64,000 nt of DNA from Streptomyces sp. CG 926 (GTDB lineage: Bacteria; Actinomycetota; Actinomycetes; Streptomycetales; Streptomycetaceae), in NCBI RefSeq assembly GCF_003148825.1, contig NZ_QGGZ01000003.1, forward strand, positions 558,001 to 622,000. The letters run 5' to 3'. Made by a program: the position numbers and the translations under genes. Position 1 is the stretch's first letter. The number at the start of each line of letters is the position of its first letter. Below are positions 9,667-20,000 of this stretch, piece after piece. The notes below the pieces were generated by a model, which saw nothing but the letters and a program-made list of their open reading frames with translations, searched no databases and was not told the DNA's origin.

Positions 9667-10938
9667 TCAGTCGCTCAGGGGGAGTTGTACGACAAGCAGT
9701 TTGCCCGCCATCGTCACCCCGCCGTCCATCGCGATGGCCAGCCCCTCCGCGTACACGTGCGGGCCGTCCACGGCCTCGGGGCCGCGCGACTCGTCGCCGT
9801 CCTCGGTGCCCACCTCGCCGAGCAGGTAGGGGATGGGGCTGTGCCCGTGGACGACGCGGCTGCCGCCGTAGGTGTCGAGGAGTTCCCGCACGGCCGCGGG
9901 TCCCGTTCCCTCGTCGCGGAAGGCGAACCGCTTGGTGAACTTGCGGAAGAGGTCCCAGGTGATGTCGGCGTCGCCGCGGTTGAGGAGCTCGTGGATGGTG
10001 TCGTTGACGTCCTCGATGGAGTCGCCGTAGTCGAGGTAGGCCGTGGTGTCGGAGTGCAGCAGCAGGTGGCCCTCCTCCAGGACGGCCGCGTCCAGGCGCG
10101 ACATCCACTGCAGGTGGACGTCCTGCAGGCGTTCCATGTCGGTGCGCTGGCCGCCGTTGAGGAGCCAGGCCGCCTGGAAGGTGGCGGTACCGGCGCCGGA
10201 GACGACCGGGGTGTCGCCGAACCGCTTGGCGCCGATGAGCAGGAGTTCGTGATTGCCCATCAGGGCCTTGCAGTAGCCGCCGGCGGCGGCGGCCTCGGCG
10301 GACAGCCGCATCACGAGGTCGATGACGCCGATGCCGTCGGGGCCGCGGTCGGTGAAGTCGCCGAGGAACCAGAGCCGGGCATTGCCGGCGGACCAGCGGC
10401 GCTCCGCGTCGATCAGACCCTGGGCGTGGAGTTCGGTGACGAGCTCGTCGAGGTAGCCGTGGACGTCGCCGACGACGTAGAGCGGGCCGGGGCCCGCGGC
10501 GTGCTCCTGGGGCACGTACTGGACCTGGACGGTGTCACCGGGGCCGCCGATCGCGCCGCGGCCGATGACGGGCAGGTCCCGGTAGGTCGGGGTGTAGCCC
10601 TCGGGCTCGTCCTCGTCGGGGCCCTGGGCCGAGGCGTGCGCCGGTTCCACGTCGGCGTGCGGGTGGAGAGGCGTCCGGGGGTACGAAGGCTGCTGCGCGG
10701 GCGCCTGCGGCGGGTAGCCCGGCTGCGCGGGCGTGTTCGGCGTGCCGCCCTCGTAGTACGCCGGGTACTCGCCGTAGACGGGCGTCTCGCCGGGCAGCCC
10801 GGTGGACGTGGATACGGCGTACAGGGCGGGTTCGGTGACGGGAACCCGGAAGTCCCGCAGCGTGTCCGTCCGCATCGCGGGTCCCTGACCGGCCCCCTGA
10901 GTCATCGACCCCTCCACCACCGTCGCGCTGCCGTACAC
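9667..10938 (-). CDS. PPP-type metallophosphoesterase (Ser/Thr phosphatase-like)
   Basis: A 423-residue protein. The first 120 residues are low-complexity and Pro-rich (several PxYP/PQAP patches); the catalytic domain follows. Metal-ligand motifs are in canonical order: GDVHG at 157-161, GDFTDRG at 193-199, GNHE at 228-231, a histidine in LLLHSD, and VVHGHSP near the C terminus. This is the signature of the calcineurin-like PPP/ApaH superfamily. The target could be a phosphoprotein or a nucleotide such as Ap4A. The GTG at 10938 is supported by AGGAGG eight bases upstream; internal ATGs at codons 12 and 22 lack this. Confidence 0.85.
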   Translation of the reverse strand: MYGSATVVEGSMTQGAGQGPAMRTDTLRDFRVPVTEPALYAVSTSTGLPGETPVYGEYPAYYEGGTPNTPAQPGYPPQAPAQQPSYPRTPLHPHADVEPAHASAQGPDEDEPEGYTPTYRDLPVIGRGAIGGPGDTVQVQYVPQEHAAGPGPLYVVGDVHGYLDELVTELHAQGLIDAERRWSAGNARLWFLGDFTDRGPDGIGVIDLVMRLSAEAAAAGGYCKALMGNHELLLIGAKRFGDTPVVSGAGTATFQAAWLLNGGQRTDMERLQDVHLQWMSRLDAAVLEEGHLLLHSDTTAYLDYGDSIEDVNDTIHELLNRGDADITWDLFRKFTKRFAFRDEGTGPAAVRELLDTYGGSRVVHGHSPIPYLLGEVGTEDGDESRGPEAVDGPHVYAEGLAIAMDGGVTMAGKLLVVQLPLSD

Positions 10939-11190
10939 CTGCGGACCCTCCTGACCTCCAGGGAGGAGGGGCCGTGATGTCGTGCGCCCATCATAGGAAT
11001 GCGGCTCGCGCTCTGTGACGCACCAGGGGTGGTGAATCCTTTACGGAGCGGATCGTTCCTACCGTTTTCTACCGATATCGGTGTTGCGGAAATCGTCGGC
11101 CGGTCCTTGGTCGGTGCTCGGTCGGTGTTCGGATGGCCTTCGTACGGTCCTGGGTCGGCCCTTCGGCAGGCCGACCGGACGGTCTGTCGG

Positions 11191-12306
11191 TCAGTCCTGG
11201 GCCGGCGAACGGGGCGGGCTGACGGTCGTGCGGGGCTGCCTGCGCTGCGACGAGGTACGGATGATCAGCTCGGTCGGGACGACCTGCTCGACGGGGCGTC
11301 CGGTGTTCACTCCCTCGATCGCGTCGATGAGGAGCTGGACGACGGCGGTCCCGATGCGGCGGGGTTTGAGGGACAGGGTGGTGATGGGCGGCTCGGTGTT
11401 CGCGTAGACGGTGGACTCGCTGCAGCACACGAGCAGCAGGTCCTCGGGGACGCGCAGGCCGTAGCGGCGGGCGGCGGCGAGCAGATCGGTGCCGTTGGGG
11501 TCGAAGAGCCCGTAGACCGCGTCGGGCCGGTCGGGACGGGCGAGGAGCCGGTCGGCGGCGACGGCGCCCGCGCACGGGTCGTGCGCGGGGTAGGACTCGT
11601 AGACGGGGTCCTGGCCGACGCGCTCGCACCAGCTCAGGTAGGCGGTGGTGGAGAGCCGGGTGTAGGTGTCGGTGGTGGTCCCGGTCAACAGGCCGATCCG
11701 GCGGGCGCCGGCGGCGGCGAGGTGGTCGAGCAGGCCGAGTACGGCTGCCTCGTGGTCGTTGTCGACCCAGGCGGTGACGGGGAGGGTGCCTGCGGGGCGG
11801 CCGTCGGAGACCACGGGCAGGCCTTGGCGAACCAGTTCGGTGACGACGGGATCGTGGTCGGAGGGGTCGATGACGACGGTGCCGTCGAGGGCGACGTTGG
11901 ACCACACGTCGTGGCGGGAGGTGGCGGGGAGGATGACCAGGGCGTAGCCGCGGGCGAGCGCGGCGGAGGTCGCGGCCCTGGCCATCTCGGCGAAGTAGGC
12001 GAATTCGGTGAAGGTGAAAGGTTCATCCCCGTACGTGGTCACGGTCAGGCCGATGAGGCCGGACTTGCCGGTACGGAGGGTGCGGGCGGCGGCGGACGGG
12101 CGGTAGCCCAGCCGATCGGCCACTTCGCGAACGTGGCGGCGGGTGGCGTCGGGCAGCCGTCCCTTGCCATTGAGCGCGTCGGAGACGGTCGTGATGGAGA
12201 CGCCCGCCGCGGCGGCCACGTCCCTGATGCCGGCCCGGCCCTGTCGGCCGGCGGCCCGCCGGGTGGTCTCGGTCCGGCTCACCTGATGCTTCCCTGCTGC
12301 TGTCAT
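11191..12306 (-). CDS. LacI-family transcriptional regulator
   Basis: A 371-residue LacI/GalR repressor-type protein. The N-terminal extension of about 25 residues precedes the helix-turn-helix (IRDVAAAAGVSITTVSDALN), followed by the hinge helix region (RPSAAARTLRTG) and a periplasmic-binding-protein-like effector domain with normal landmarks (GLLTG, AVYGLFDPNGTDLL). The ligand is likely a sugar or related molecule, but no transport operon is next to it. The ATG at 12306 leaves a natural LacI start; the longer frame upstream looks non-coding. It diverges from hisC across a 361-bp gap with palindromes that may be its operators. Confidence 0.88.
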   Translation of the reverse strand: MTAAGKHQVSRTETTRRAAGRQGRAGIRDVAAAAGVSITTVSDALNGKGRLPDATRRHVREVADRLGYRPSAAARTLRTGKSGLIGLTVTTYGDEPFTFTEFAYFAEMARAATSAALARGYALVILPATSRHDVWSNVALDGTVVIDPSDHDPVVTELVRQGLPVVSDGRPAGTLPVTAWVDNDHEAAVLGLLDHLAAAGARRIGLLTGTTTDTYTRLSTTAYLSWCERVGQDPVYESYPAHDPCAGAVAADRLLARPDRPDAVYGLFDPNGTDLLAAARRYGLRVPEDLLLVCCSESTVYANTEPPITTLSLKPRRIGTAVVQLLIDAIEGVNTGRPVEQVVPTELIIRTSSQRRQPRTTVSPPRSPAQD

Positions 12307-12667
12307 GGCGAGCCGATAGTAGGGCTCGGTGGGGAGGGTGGTCTGGGTGCATATGCAGGCGTTGACAGGCACGTTTCTGCATGGTTCGCCACCCCCAATG
12401 ACCTTGGAAATGAAGGTGTTTGATCGCTGAGGGTGAGTGTGGAGCTTGTCGTCGGGTCCGGGCATGCCAAAACGATGCGATCTCGGGCCGTTCTCGACTC
12501 ACCTGCACGAGGGATGCGCGCCACGGCGCAGGCCACCGGCGCGCGCATATATGCGTGCGCTCCCCCGCATTCCTGGCGCCCCCATTCTCGGAACGGCGGA
12601 ATCCTCATAAGGTGAGCAGTATTGAGTCGACGGCGACGTCGGACGGGACGGTCGAGGAGGACCTGCG
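12307..12667. other. Divergent intergenic region between lacI-type gene and hisC
   Basis: A 361-bp gap with no credible gene. It holds two short perfect palindromes, TGCATATGCA at 12347-12356 and CGCATATATGCG near 12545-12556, both AT-centred in a GC-rich setting, and so possible operators for the LacI-type regulator. A TTGACA at 12362-12367 resembles a -35 box but no convincing -10 follows. GAGGAGG just before 12668 is the hisC ribosome site. Confidence 0.45.
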
Positions 12668-13747
12668 GTGAGCGAGAAGAGCCCGAAGCTGCGCGCCGAG
12701 CTGGACGGCATTCCGACATACAAGCCCGGCAAGCCGGCTGCCGCGGGAGGGCCTGTCGCGTACAAGCTGTCCTCGAACGAGAACCCGTACCCGCCGCTGT
12801 CGGGCGTGCTGGAGACCGCGGTCGCCGCGGCCGGGAACTTCAACCGGTACCCCGACATGGCCTGCACCGGCCTCGTGAACGAGCTCGCCGAGCGCTTCGG
12901 CGTGCCGGTCGAGCACATCGCGACGGGCACCGGCTCGGTCGGCGTGGCCCAGTCGCTGATCCAGTCGACCGCCGGCCCGGGCGACGAGGTGATGTACGCC
13001 TGGCGCTCCTTCGAGGCGTACCCGATCATCACGCAGATCTCGGGCGCGACCTCGGTGCGGGTTCCGCTGACCGACGGGGACGTGCACGACCTGGACGCGA
13101 TGGCCGCGGCGATCACCGACCGGACCCGGCTGATCTTCGTCTGCAACCCGAACAACCCCACCGGCACGGCCGTGCGCCGCGCCGAGCTGGAGCGCTTCCT
13201 GGACCAGGTGCCCTCGGACATCCTGGTGGTCCTGGACGAGGCGTACCGCGAGTTCGTGCGCGACGCGGACGTACCGGACGGCATCGAGCTCTACCGCAGC
13301 CGCCCGAACGTCGCCGTGCTGCGTACGTTCTCCAAGGCGTACGGGCTGGCCGGCCTGCGGGTCGGTTTCGCGGTGGCGCACGAGCCGGTGGCGGCGGCGT
13401 TGCGCAAGACGGCGGTGCCCTTCGGCGTCAGCCAGCTCGCGCAGGACGCGGCGGTGGCTTCGCTGCGCGCCGAGGACGAGCTGATGGGCCGCGTGGGGGC
13501 GCTGGTGAGCGAGCGCACGCGGGTGCACGAGGCGCTGATCGCCCAGGGCTGGACCGTGCCGGACACGCAGGCGAACTTCGTGTGGATGCGGCTGGGGGAG
13601 CGGACCGGCGCGTTCGCGGAGGCCTGCGAGAAGGCCGGTGTGGTGGTCCGGCCCTTCGCGGGCGAGGGCCTGCGGGTCACGATCGGTGAGACCGAGGCGA
13701 ACGACCTCTTCCTGCACACGGCCGAGGCGTTCTTCAAGGAGCTCTAG
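12668..13747 (+). CDS. hisC: Histidinol-phosphate aminotransferase-type enzyme
   Basis: A 359-residue fold-type I PLP aminotransferase of the HisC family. Landmarks: [11 protein letters not shown] (N-terminal substrate loop), [16 protein letters not shown], and the PLP lysine in [15 protein letters not shown] at K223. The GTG start has GAGGAGG seven bases upstream. It lies outside a his operon, so it may be the second hisC-type gene of the genome and could also serve aromatic amino acid transamination; sequence alone does not separate the two. The gene is monocistronic. Confidence 0.9.
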   Translation: MSEKSPKLRAELDGIPTYKPGKPAAAGGPVAYKLSSNENPYPPLSGVLETAVAAAGNFNRYPDMACTGLVNELAERFGVPVEHIATGTGSVGVAQSLIQSTAGPGDEVMYAWRSFEAYPIITQISGATSVRVPLTDGDVHDLDAMAAAITDRTRLIFVCNPNNPTGTAVRRAELERFLDQVPSDILVVLDEAYREFVRDADVPDGIELYRSRPNVAVLRTFSKAYGLAGLRVGFAVAHEPVAAALRKTAVPFGVSQLAQDAAVASLRAEDELMGRVGALVSERTRVHEALIAQGWTVPDTQANFVWMRLGERTGAFAEACEKAGVVVRPFAGEGLRVTIGETEANDLFLHTAEAFFKEL

Positions 13748-13838
13748 GAGCTGCCGGCGGGGCCGTCCAGATCATCCGGACCTGTCGGATGTGCCGGAGC
13801 GGCTGGGGCTGCTGGGGTTGCTGGGGCTGCCGGGGCGA

Positions 13839-14207
13839 TCAGGCGAGTTCCACGCGGACGGGATCTCCGTCGCGGACGGTGGACAGCAGGCGGGGGTCGC
13901 CGTCGAAGGAGCCGAGCACGTTGCACGGGCTCGCGAGGCGGCTCTCGCCTGCGCGTGAGATCGGCGTGGGGCCGTAGGGCAGCGCGAGAGCGTCGCCCTC
14001 GGTCCAGAACGCGACCGTGCCGGGGGCGACGACCTGCTGGGCGTCGTCCTCCAGGGCGACGGAGACCCCGGTGTCGAAGTAGACCTCCTCGCCCCAGGTG
14101 TTGGCGGAGGCGGAAATCGGAAGGGCCTCGACCAGCGCCTTGCTGGTCGGGGTCTCGTCGAGGGTTGCGGTGAGCTGGCCCGCGGGCCAGGAGATTCGTA
14201 TCTGCAT
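13839..14207 (-). CDS. Cyclophilin-like fold protein (PF04126 type)
   Basis: A 122-residue protein matching the small cyclophilin-like family: TPTSKALVEALPISASANTW, WGEEVYFDTG, then VAFWTEGDALALPYGPTPIS and ASPCNVLG. These segments define the beta-barrel and the loop that replaces the isomerase site; peptidyl-prolyl isomerase activity is doubtful for the family. The length is normal. It faces away from the cyd operon, and a perfect inverted repeat begins eight bases upstream of its ATG. That short distance suggests a short or absent leader. Confidence 0.82.
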   Translation of the reverse strand: MQIRISWPAGQLTATLDETPTSKALVEALPISASANTWGEEVYFDTGVSVALEDDAQQVVAPGTVAFWTEGDALALPYGPTPISRAGESRLASPCNVLGSFDGDPRLLSTVRDGDPVRVELA

Positions 14208-14214
14208 GAGCTGA

Positions 14215-14233
14215 ATTCAACAATCTGTTGAAT
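14215..14233. promoter_or_regulatory. Perfect inverted repeat ATTCAACA-N3-TGTTGAAT
   Basis: Eight-base arms and a three-base spacer, AT-rich in a GC-rich genome, located just upstream of the cyclophilin-like gene and about 65 bp from the Rex operator. The size and symmetry suit a dimeric MarR- or GntR-type regulator. The binding protein is unknown. Confidence 0.5.
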
Positions 14234-14296
14234 AAATTGGCTAGGGGGGACCCCCCTCGACGGTGGCCGAGAGTGGTACGACATAATGCTTGTGAA

Positions 14297-14312
14297 TGTG
14301 AACGCGTTCACA
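14297..14312. promoter_or_regulatory. Rex operator (ROP) of the cyd operon
   Basis: The 16-bp perfect palindrome TGTGAACGCGTTCACA fits the Streptomyces Rex operator consensus TGTGAACGNNTTCACA. Rex releases this site when NADH rises relative to NAD+, so cydABCD should be induced under oxygen limitation, as shown in S. coelicolor. It lies 85 bp before the cydA start. Confidence 0.93.
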
Positions 14313-14397
14313 AGCGTGTCCTGCTTCCTCCCGGTATGGGTGGAACCCGCCAGGCAGACTGCGGCTGTGACCACGGCGACGACAAGGAGAAGACGAC

Positions 14398-15903
14398 GTG
14401 GACCTAGCTTTGGCGCCGGAGACATTGGCGCGATGGCAGTTCGGCATTACGACCGTCTACCACTTCCTCTTCGTGCCCCTGACGATCTCGCTCGCCGCCC
14501 TGACGGCGGGCCTGCAGACGGCGTGGGTGCGCACCGAGAAGGAGAAGTACCTCAGAGCCACGAAGTTCTGGGGAAAGCTCTTCTTGATCAATATCGCGAT
14601 GGGTGTCGTCACCGGCATCGTCCAGGAGTTCCAGTTCGGCATGAACTGGTCCGACTACTCGCGATTCGTCGGCGACATCTTCGGGGCCCCCCTGGCCTTC
14701 GAAGCCCTGATCGCCTTCTTCTTCGAGTCGACCTTCATCGGTCTGTGGATCTTCGGATGGGACAAGCTGCCGAAGAAGATCCACCTGGCGTGCATCTGGA
14801 TGGTGTCCATGGGCACCGTCCTGTCCGCCTATTTCATCCTGGCGGCCAATTCCTGGATGCAGCACCCGGTCGGGTACCGCATCAACGAGGAGCGGGGCCG
14901 GGCCGAGCTCACCGACTTCTGGCTCGTGCTGACCCAGAACACCGCGCTCACCCAGTTCTTCCACACCATCACGGCCGCCTTCCTGGTCGGTGGCGCGTTC
15001 ATGGCCGGAATATCGGCCTTCCACCTGGCGCGCAAGAAGCACATCCCCGTGATGCGCAGCTCGCTGCGCCTCGGCCTGATCGTCATGATCATCGCCGGCA
15101 TGGGCACGGCGATCAGCGGTGACCTGCTCGGCAAGGTGATGTACAAGCAGCAGCCCATGAAGATGGCCGCCGCGGAGGCGCTGTGGGACGGCGAGGCGCC
15201 CGCGCCCTTCTCCGTCTTCGCCTACGGGGACGTGGACAAGGGCCACAACAAGGTGGCGATAGAGGTCCCCGGCCTGCTGTCCTTCCTGGCCAACGACGAC
15301 TTCACCTCCTTCGTCCCGGGCATCAACGATGTCAACAAGGCGGAGCAGGAGAAGTTCGGCCCCGGTGACTACCGGCCCAACATCCCGGTCGCGTACTGGG
15401 GCTTCCGCTGGATGATCGGCTTCGGCATGGCCTCCCTGGGTGTCGGAGTGCTGGGCCTGTGGCTGACCCGCAAGAAGTTCCTGCTGCCGCAGGGGCTGCG
15501 TACCGGGGAGGACGAGGTTCCCCACCTGGTGCTCTTCAAGAAGCCGCTGAGCCCGAAGTTCGCCGACCTCTACTGGCTCGTCGCGCTCTGGACGATGGGC
15601 TTCCCGCTCATCGCCAACTCCTGGGGCTGGATCTTCACCGAGATGGGCCGCCAGCCCTGGGTCGTCTACGGAGTGCTGCGCACCAGGGACGCCGTCTCGC
15701 CGAACGTGTCCCAGGGCGAGGTGCTCACCTCGATGATCGGCTTCACGCTCCTGTACGCGGTGCTGGCCGTGATCGAGGTCAAGCTCCTCGTCAAGTACGT
15801 CAAGGCCGGCCCGCCCGAACTCACCGAGGCAGACCTCAACCCGCCCACCAAGATCGGTGGGGACGACAAGAACCCCGACCGGCCGATGGCCTTCTCGTAC
15901 TGA
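14398..15903 (+). CDS. cydA: Cytochrome bd oxidase subunit I CydA
   Basis: A 501-residue quinol oxidase subunit with about nine membrane helices; it carries haems b558, b595 and d. Haem ligands are visible: H22 in VYHFLF, H189 in TQFFHTITA, and M416 just before GRQPW (TEMGRQPWVVYG). The Q-loop is of the short type (the protein is shorter than the E. coli form). The GTG at 14398 has AAGGAG about eight bases upstream. It is the first gene of cydA-cydB-cydCD, under a Rex operator. Confidence 0.96.
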   Translation: MDLALAPETLARWQFGITTVYHFLFVPLTISLAALTAGLQTAWVRTEKEKYLRATKFWGKLFLINIAMGVVTGIVQEFQFGMNWSDYSRFVGDIFGAPLAFEALIAFFFESTFIGLWIFGWDKLPKKIHLACIWMVSMGTVLSAYFILAANSWMQHPVGYRINEERGRAELTDFWLVLTQNTALTQFFHTITAAFLVGGAFMAGISAFHLARKKHIPVMRSSLRLGLIVMIIAGMGTAISGDLLGKVMYKQQPMKMAAAEALWDGEAPAPFSVFAYGDVDKGHNKVAIEVPGLLSFLANDDFTSFVPGINDVNKAEQEKFGPGDYRPNIPVAYWGFRWMIGFGMASLGVGVLGLWLTRKKFLLPQGLRTGEDEVPHLVLFKKPLSPKFADLYWLVALWTMGFPLIANSWGWIFTEMGRQPWVVYGVLRTRDAVSPNVSQGEVLTSMIGFTLLYAVLAVIEVKLLVKYVKAGPPELTEADLNPPTKIGGDDKNPDRPMAFSY

Positions 15904-15921
15904 GGGAGAGGAGCGCCCACC

Positions 15922-16923
15922 ATGCAACTCCACGACGTCTGGTTCGTACTCATCGCCGTCCTGTGGACCGGCTACTTCTTCCTGGAGGGCTTCGACTTCG
16001 GGGTCGGCGTACTGACCAAGCTGCTCGCCCGTGACCGCACGGAGAAGCGGGTCCTGATCAACACGATCGGACCCGTCTGGGACGGGAACGAGGTCTGGCT
16101 GCTCACCGCGGGCGGTGCCACCTTCGCCGCCTTCCCGGACTGGTACGCCACCCTCTTCTCGGGCTTCTACCTGCCGCTGCTGCTCATCCTGATCTGCCTC
16201 ATCATCCGTGGCGTCGCCTTCGAGTACCGGCACAAGCGCCCCGAGGACCGGTGGCAGACCAACTGGGAACACGCGATCTTCTGGACCTCGCTGATCCCCG
16301 CGTTCCTGTGGGGCGTCGCCTTCGCCAACATCGTGCGCGGCGTCAAGATCGACGAGAACAAGGAATACGTCGGCGGCCTCCTCGACCTGCTGAACGTCTA
16401 CTCGCTCCTCGGCGGACTGGTCACCCTCACCCTGTTCACCTTTCACGGCACGGTCTTCACCTCGCTCAAGACCGTCGGTGACATCCGGGACCGCTCGCGG
16501 AAGCTGGCGACCCGGCTGGGCGTGGTCACCGCCGTACTGGCCCTGGTCTTCCTCACCTGGACCCAGGTCTCGCGCGGCGACGGTACGAGCCTGATCGCGA
16601 TGATCGTCGCGGTGTCGGCGCTGGTCGGGGCCCTCGGCTTCAACCTCGCCGGTCGCGAGGGTTGGTCGTTCGCACTGTCCGGGATCACCATCGCGGCAAC
16701 CGTCGCGATGTTCTTCCTCACGCTCTTCCCGAACGTCATGCCGTCCTCGCTGAACGAGGCCTGGAACCTCACGGTCACCAACTCCTCGTCCAGCGCGTAC
16801 ACCCTGAAGATCATGACCTGGTGTGCGGCCGTGGCCACCCCGCTCGTGCTGCTCTACCAGGGCTGGACGTACTGGGTATTCCGCAAGCGGATCGGGACGC
16901 AGCACATCGTCGATGTGCACTGA
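15922..16923 (+). CDS. cydB: Cytochrome bd oxidase subunit II CydB
   Basis: A 333-residue partner subunit with eight or so membrane helices. The start (LHDVWFVLIAVLWTGYFFLEGFDFGVG in shortened form) and WDGNEVWLLTAGGATFAAFP are diagnostic of CydB. It lies 18 bp after cydA, with GGAGAGGAG before the ATG. It stabilises CydA and the quinol site in the membrane. The length is normal. Confidence 0.96.
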   Translation: MQLHDVWFVLIAVLWTGYFFLEGFDFGVGVLTKLLARDRTEKRVLINTIGPVWDGNEVWLLTAGGATFAAFPDWYATLFSGFYLPLLLILICLIIRGVAFEYRHKRPEDRWQTNWEHAIFWTSLIPAFLWGVAFANIVRGVKIDENKEYVGGLLDLLNVYSLLGGLVTLTLFTFHGTVFTSLKTVGDIRDRSRKLATRLGVVTAVLALVFLTWTQVSRGDGTSLIAMIVAVSALVGALGFNLAGREGWSFALSGITIAATVAMFFLTLFPNVMPSSLNEAWNLTVTNSSSSAYTLKIMTWCAAVATPLVLLYQGWTYWVFRKRIGTQHIVDVH

Positions 16924-16966
16924 TCGGTGCACCGATCCGGTCACCGATCCGTCCACCGATCCGTGC
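16922..16966. repeat. Palindrome and tandem CACCGATCCG repeats after cydB
   Basis: GATCGGTGCACCGATC (16922-16937) is a perfect 16-bp palindrome overlapping the cydB stop. It runs into three consecutive copies of a CACCGATCCG-type unit spaced 12 bp apart. This may act as a partial terminator, attenuator or protein site between cydB and cydCD. Confidence 0.55.
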
Positions 16967-17045
16967 GTCGATGGGGTACCGGGCCCCCGCACCCGGTCCC
17001 CGCGACGTATGACCCGCCCGTCCGGCTGACGACCTCCCCGAGGGG

Positions 17046-20000
17046 ATGTTTCACGTGAAACCGATCGACCCGCGCCTGCTCCGGTACGCCCGGTCCACCC
17101 GCCTCTTCCTGGGGGCGGTGGTGGCCCTGGGTCTCGCCGGGGCGGGGCTGGTCGTCGGTCAGGCGATGCTGATCGCCGAGATCGTGGTCGGAGCCTTCCA
17201 GCAGGGGCTCGACGGCCAGGCGCTCCGAACGCCCCTGCTGCTGCTCGCGGCGGTGGCGCTCGGGCGCGGGTTGATCGCCTGGCTCACGGAGCTGGCCGCG
17301 AACCGGGCGGGCGCGGCGGTCAAGTCCGAGCTGCGGCGCAGGCTGCTGGACCGGGCCGCGGAGCTCGGGCCCGGGTGGCTGTCCGGGCAGCGGACCGGAT
17401 CACTGGTGTCACTGGCCACCCGGGGCGTGGACGCGCTCGACGACTACTTCTCCCGCTACCTGCCGCAGCTGGGGCTCGCGGTGGTCGTGCCGGTGGCCGT
17501 GCTGGCCCGTATCGTCACCGAGGACTGGGTGTCGGCGGCCATCATCGTCGTGACGCTGCCCCTGATCCCCGTGTTCATGATCCTCATCGGCATGGCCACG
17601 CAGTCCCGGATGGACCGGCAGTGGCGCCTGCTGTCCCGGCTCTCGGGGCACTTCCTCGACGTGGTGGCCGGGCTTCCCACGCTCAAGGTCTTCGGCAGGG
17701 CGAAGGCGCAGGCCGAGTCGATCCGCAAGATCACCGACGACTACCGACGCGCGACGATGCGGACCCTGCGCATCGCCTTCCTCTCCTCCTTCGCCCTGGA
17801 GCTGTTGGCGACCCTGTCGGTGGCCCTGGTGGCCGTGACCATCGGCATGCGGCTCGTCCACGGCGAACTGGATCTCTACACCGGGCTGGTCATCCTGATC
17901 CTGGCGCCCGAGGCGTATCTGCCGCTGCGGCAGGTGGGGGCCCAGTACCACGCGGCGGCCGAAGGACTGGCGGCCGCCGAGGAGATCTTCGAGGTCCTGG
18001 AGACCCCCACCACCGGTACGACCGGTACGGCCGAGCTGCCGGCCGGCGCTCCCCTGCGGATCGAGATCGAGGGCATCGCCGTCCGCTACGAGGGCCGCGG
18101 GGAGGACTCGCCCCGGCCGGTCTCGCTGACGGTCGGGCCGGGGGAGTGCGTGGCCCTGACCGGCCCCAGCGGAGCGGGGAAGTCCACACTGCTCCAGGTG
18201 TTGCTGGGATTCGTCACGCCGACCGCCGGGCGGATCAAGGTCGCGGGCGTGGACCTGGCCGAGCTGTCGCCGGCGCAGTGGCGGCAGCAGGTCGCCTGGG
18301 TGCCGCAGCGGCCGCACCTGTTCGCCGGAACGATCGCCGAGAACGTACGCCTGGCCCGCGCGGGAGCCTCCGACGCCGATGTGGCCGAGGCGTTGCGGGA
18401 TGCCGGGGCCTGGGAGTTCGTGACCGCGCTGCCGCGCGGGGTGCAGACCCCGCTGGGCGAGGGCGGTGTGGGGCTGTCGGCCGGACAGCGGCAGCGGCTG
18501 GCCCTGGCACGCGCGTTCCTGGCGGACCGGCCCGTGCTGCTGCTGGACGAGCCCACGGCGGCGTTGGACGGGGAGACCGAGGCAGGGATCGTGGACGCGG
18601 TCCGACGGCTCGCCACGGGGCGGACCGTGCTGTTGGTCGTGCACCGGCCGGCGCTCCTCGCCGTCGCGGACCGGGTGGTGGCGATGTCGGCGGGCGACGG
18701 ACCCGAGGGGCTTCGCACCGACGGGGCACTCCCCCGCCGTGCCGCTTTGCCGGTCGGCGCTCCCCTGTTGTCCTCCGGTGCGGCCGATGACCGCGGTGAG
18801 TACCTCCCGGACACCGGCGAGTGGATCCTCGGCGCGGCGCGTGAGCGGGCGGCCGAACCTGCCGACGGTACGACCGGCTCGGGCACGACCGGTTCGCGCG
18901 TGGCGGGTTCAGGTGCGGCGGGCGATCCGCTGCGCCGGGTCCGGGCGGTCGCCAAGGCGTGGCAAGGACGCTTCAGGCTCGGGCTGGTGCTCGGCGCACT
19001 GGCCGTCGGATGCAGCGTCGGCCTGATGGCCGTGTCGGGCTGGCTGATCTCGCGAGCCTCGGAACAGCCGCCCGTGCTCTACCTGATGGTGGCCGTCACC
19101 GCCACCAGGGCCTTCGGAATGGGCCGCGCCGTCTTCCGGTACGCCGAGCGGCTCGTCTCGCACGACGCCGTGCTCCGGATGCTCGCCGACCTGCGCGTCT
19201 CCGTGTACCGCCGACTGGAGCGCATCGCGCCCGCCGGGCTGCGCGAGCACCGGCGCGGGGACCTGCTGGCCCGGCTCGTGGCCGATGCCGATGCCCTGCA
19301 GGACTACTGGCTGCGCTGGCTGCTGCCCGTCGGCACCGCCGTTCTCGTCGGGACGGGGTCGGTCGCCTTCACCGCCTGGCTGCTGCCCGAGGCCGGTGTC
19401 GTGCTCGCCGTCGGGCTGCTCGCCGCCGGTGTCGCGGTACCGCTGGTCAGCGGGGCCTGCGCCCGCCGTGCGGAGCGCAGGCTCGCGCCCGCCCGCGGTG
19501 AACTCGCCGCTCGGGTGGCCGATCTGCTCACCGGGACCGCGGAGCTGACCGTGGCCGGGGCGCTGGAGGACCGTAAGGGTCGGACGCGCGAGAGCGACGG
19601 CCTGCTGACGCGCATCGCCGCGCGGGGCTCGGCCGCGGCCGGACTGGGCGGCGGCCTGTCGGCCCTGGTGTGCGGGTTCACCGTCGTGGCCGCCGCGGCC
19701 GTCGCCGCGAACGCCGTCCACGACGGACGGCTGTCCGGGGTGGCCATGGCCGTCGCGGTCCTCACGCCGCTGGCCGCCTTCGAGGCGGTGAACGGGCTTC
19801 CGCTCGCCGTCCAGTACCGCCAGCGCGTGCGCCGTAGCGCCGAGCGGGTCTACGAGGTCATCGACGCGCCGGTCCCGGTCGCCGAGCCGGAGCAGCCGAC
19901 CACGGCCCCCGCTTCGCCGTTCCCGCTGCGGTTGACGGGGCTCACCGCCCGCCACCCGGGCCAGGAGCGTGCCGCCCTGCGGGACCTGGACCTGACCTTG

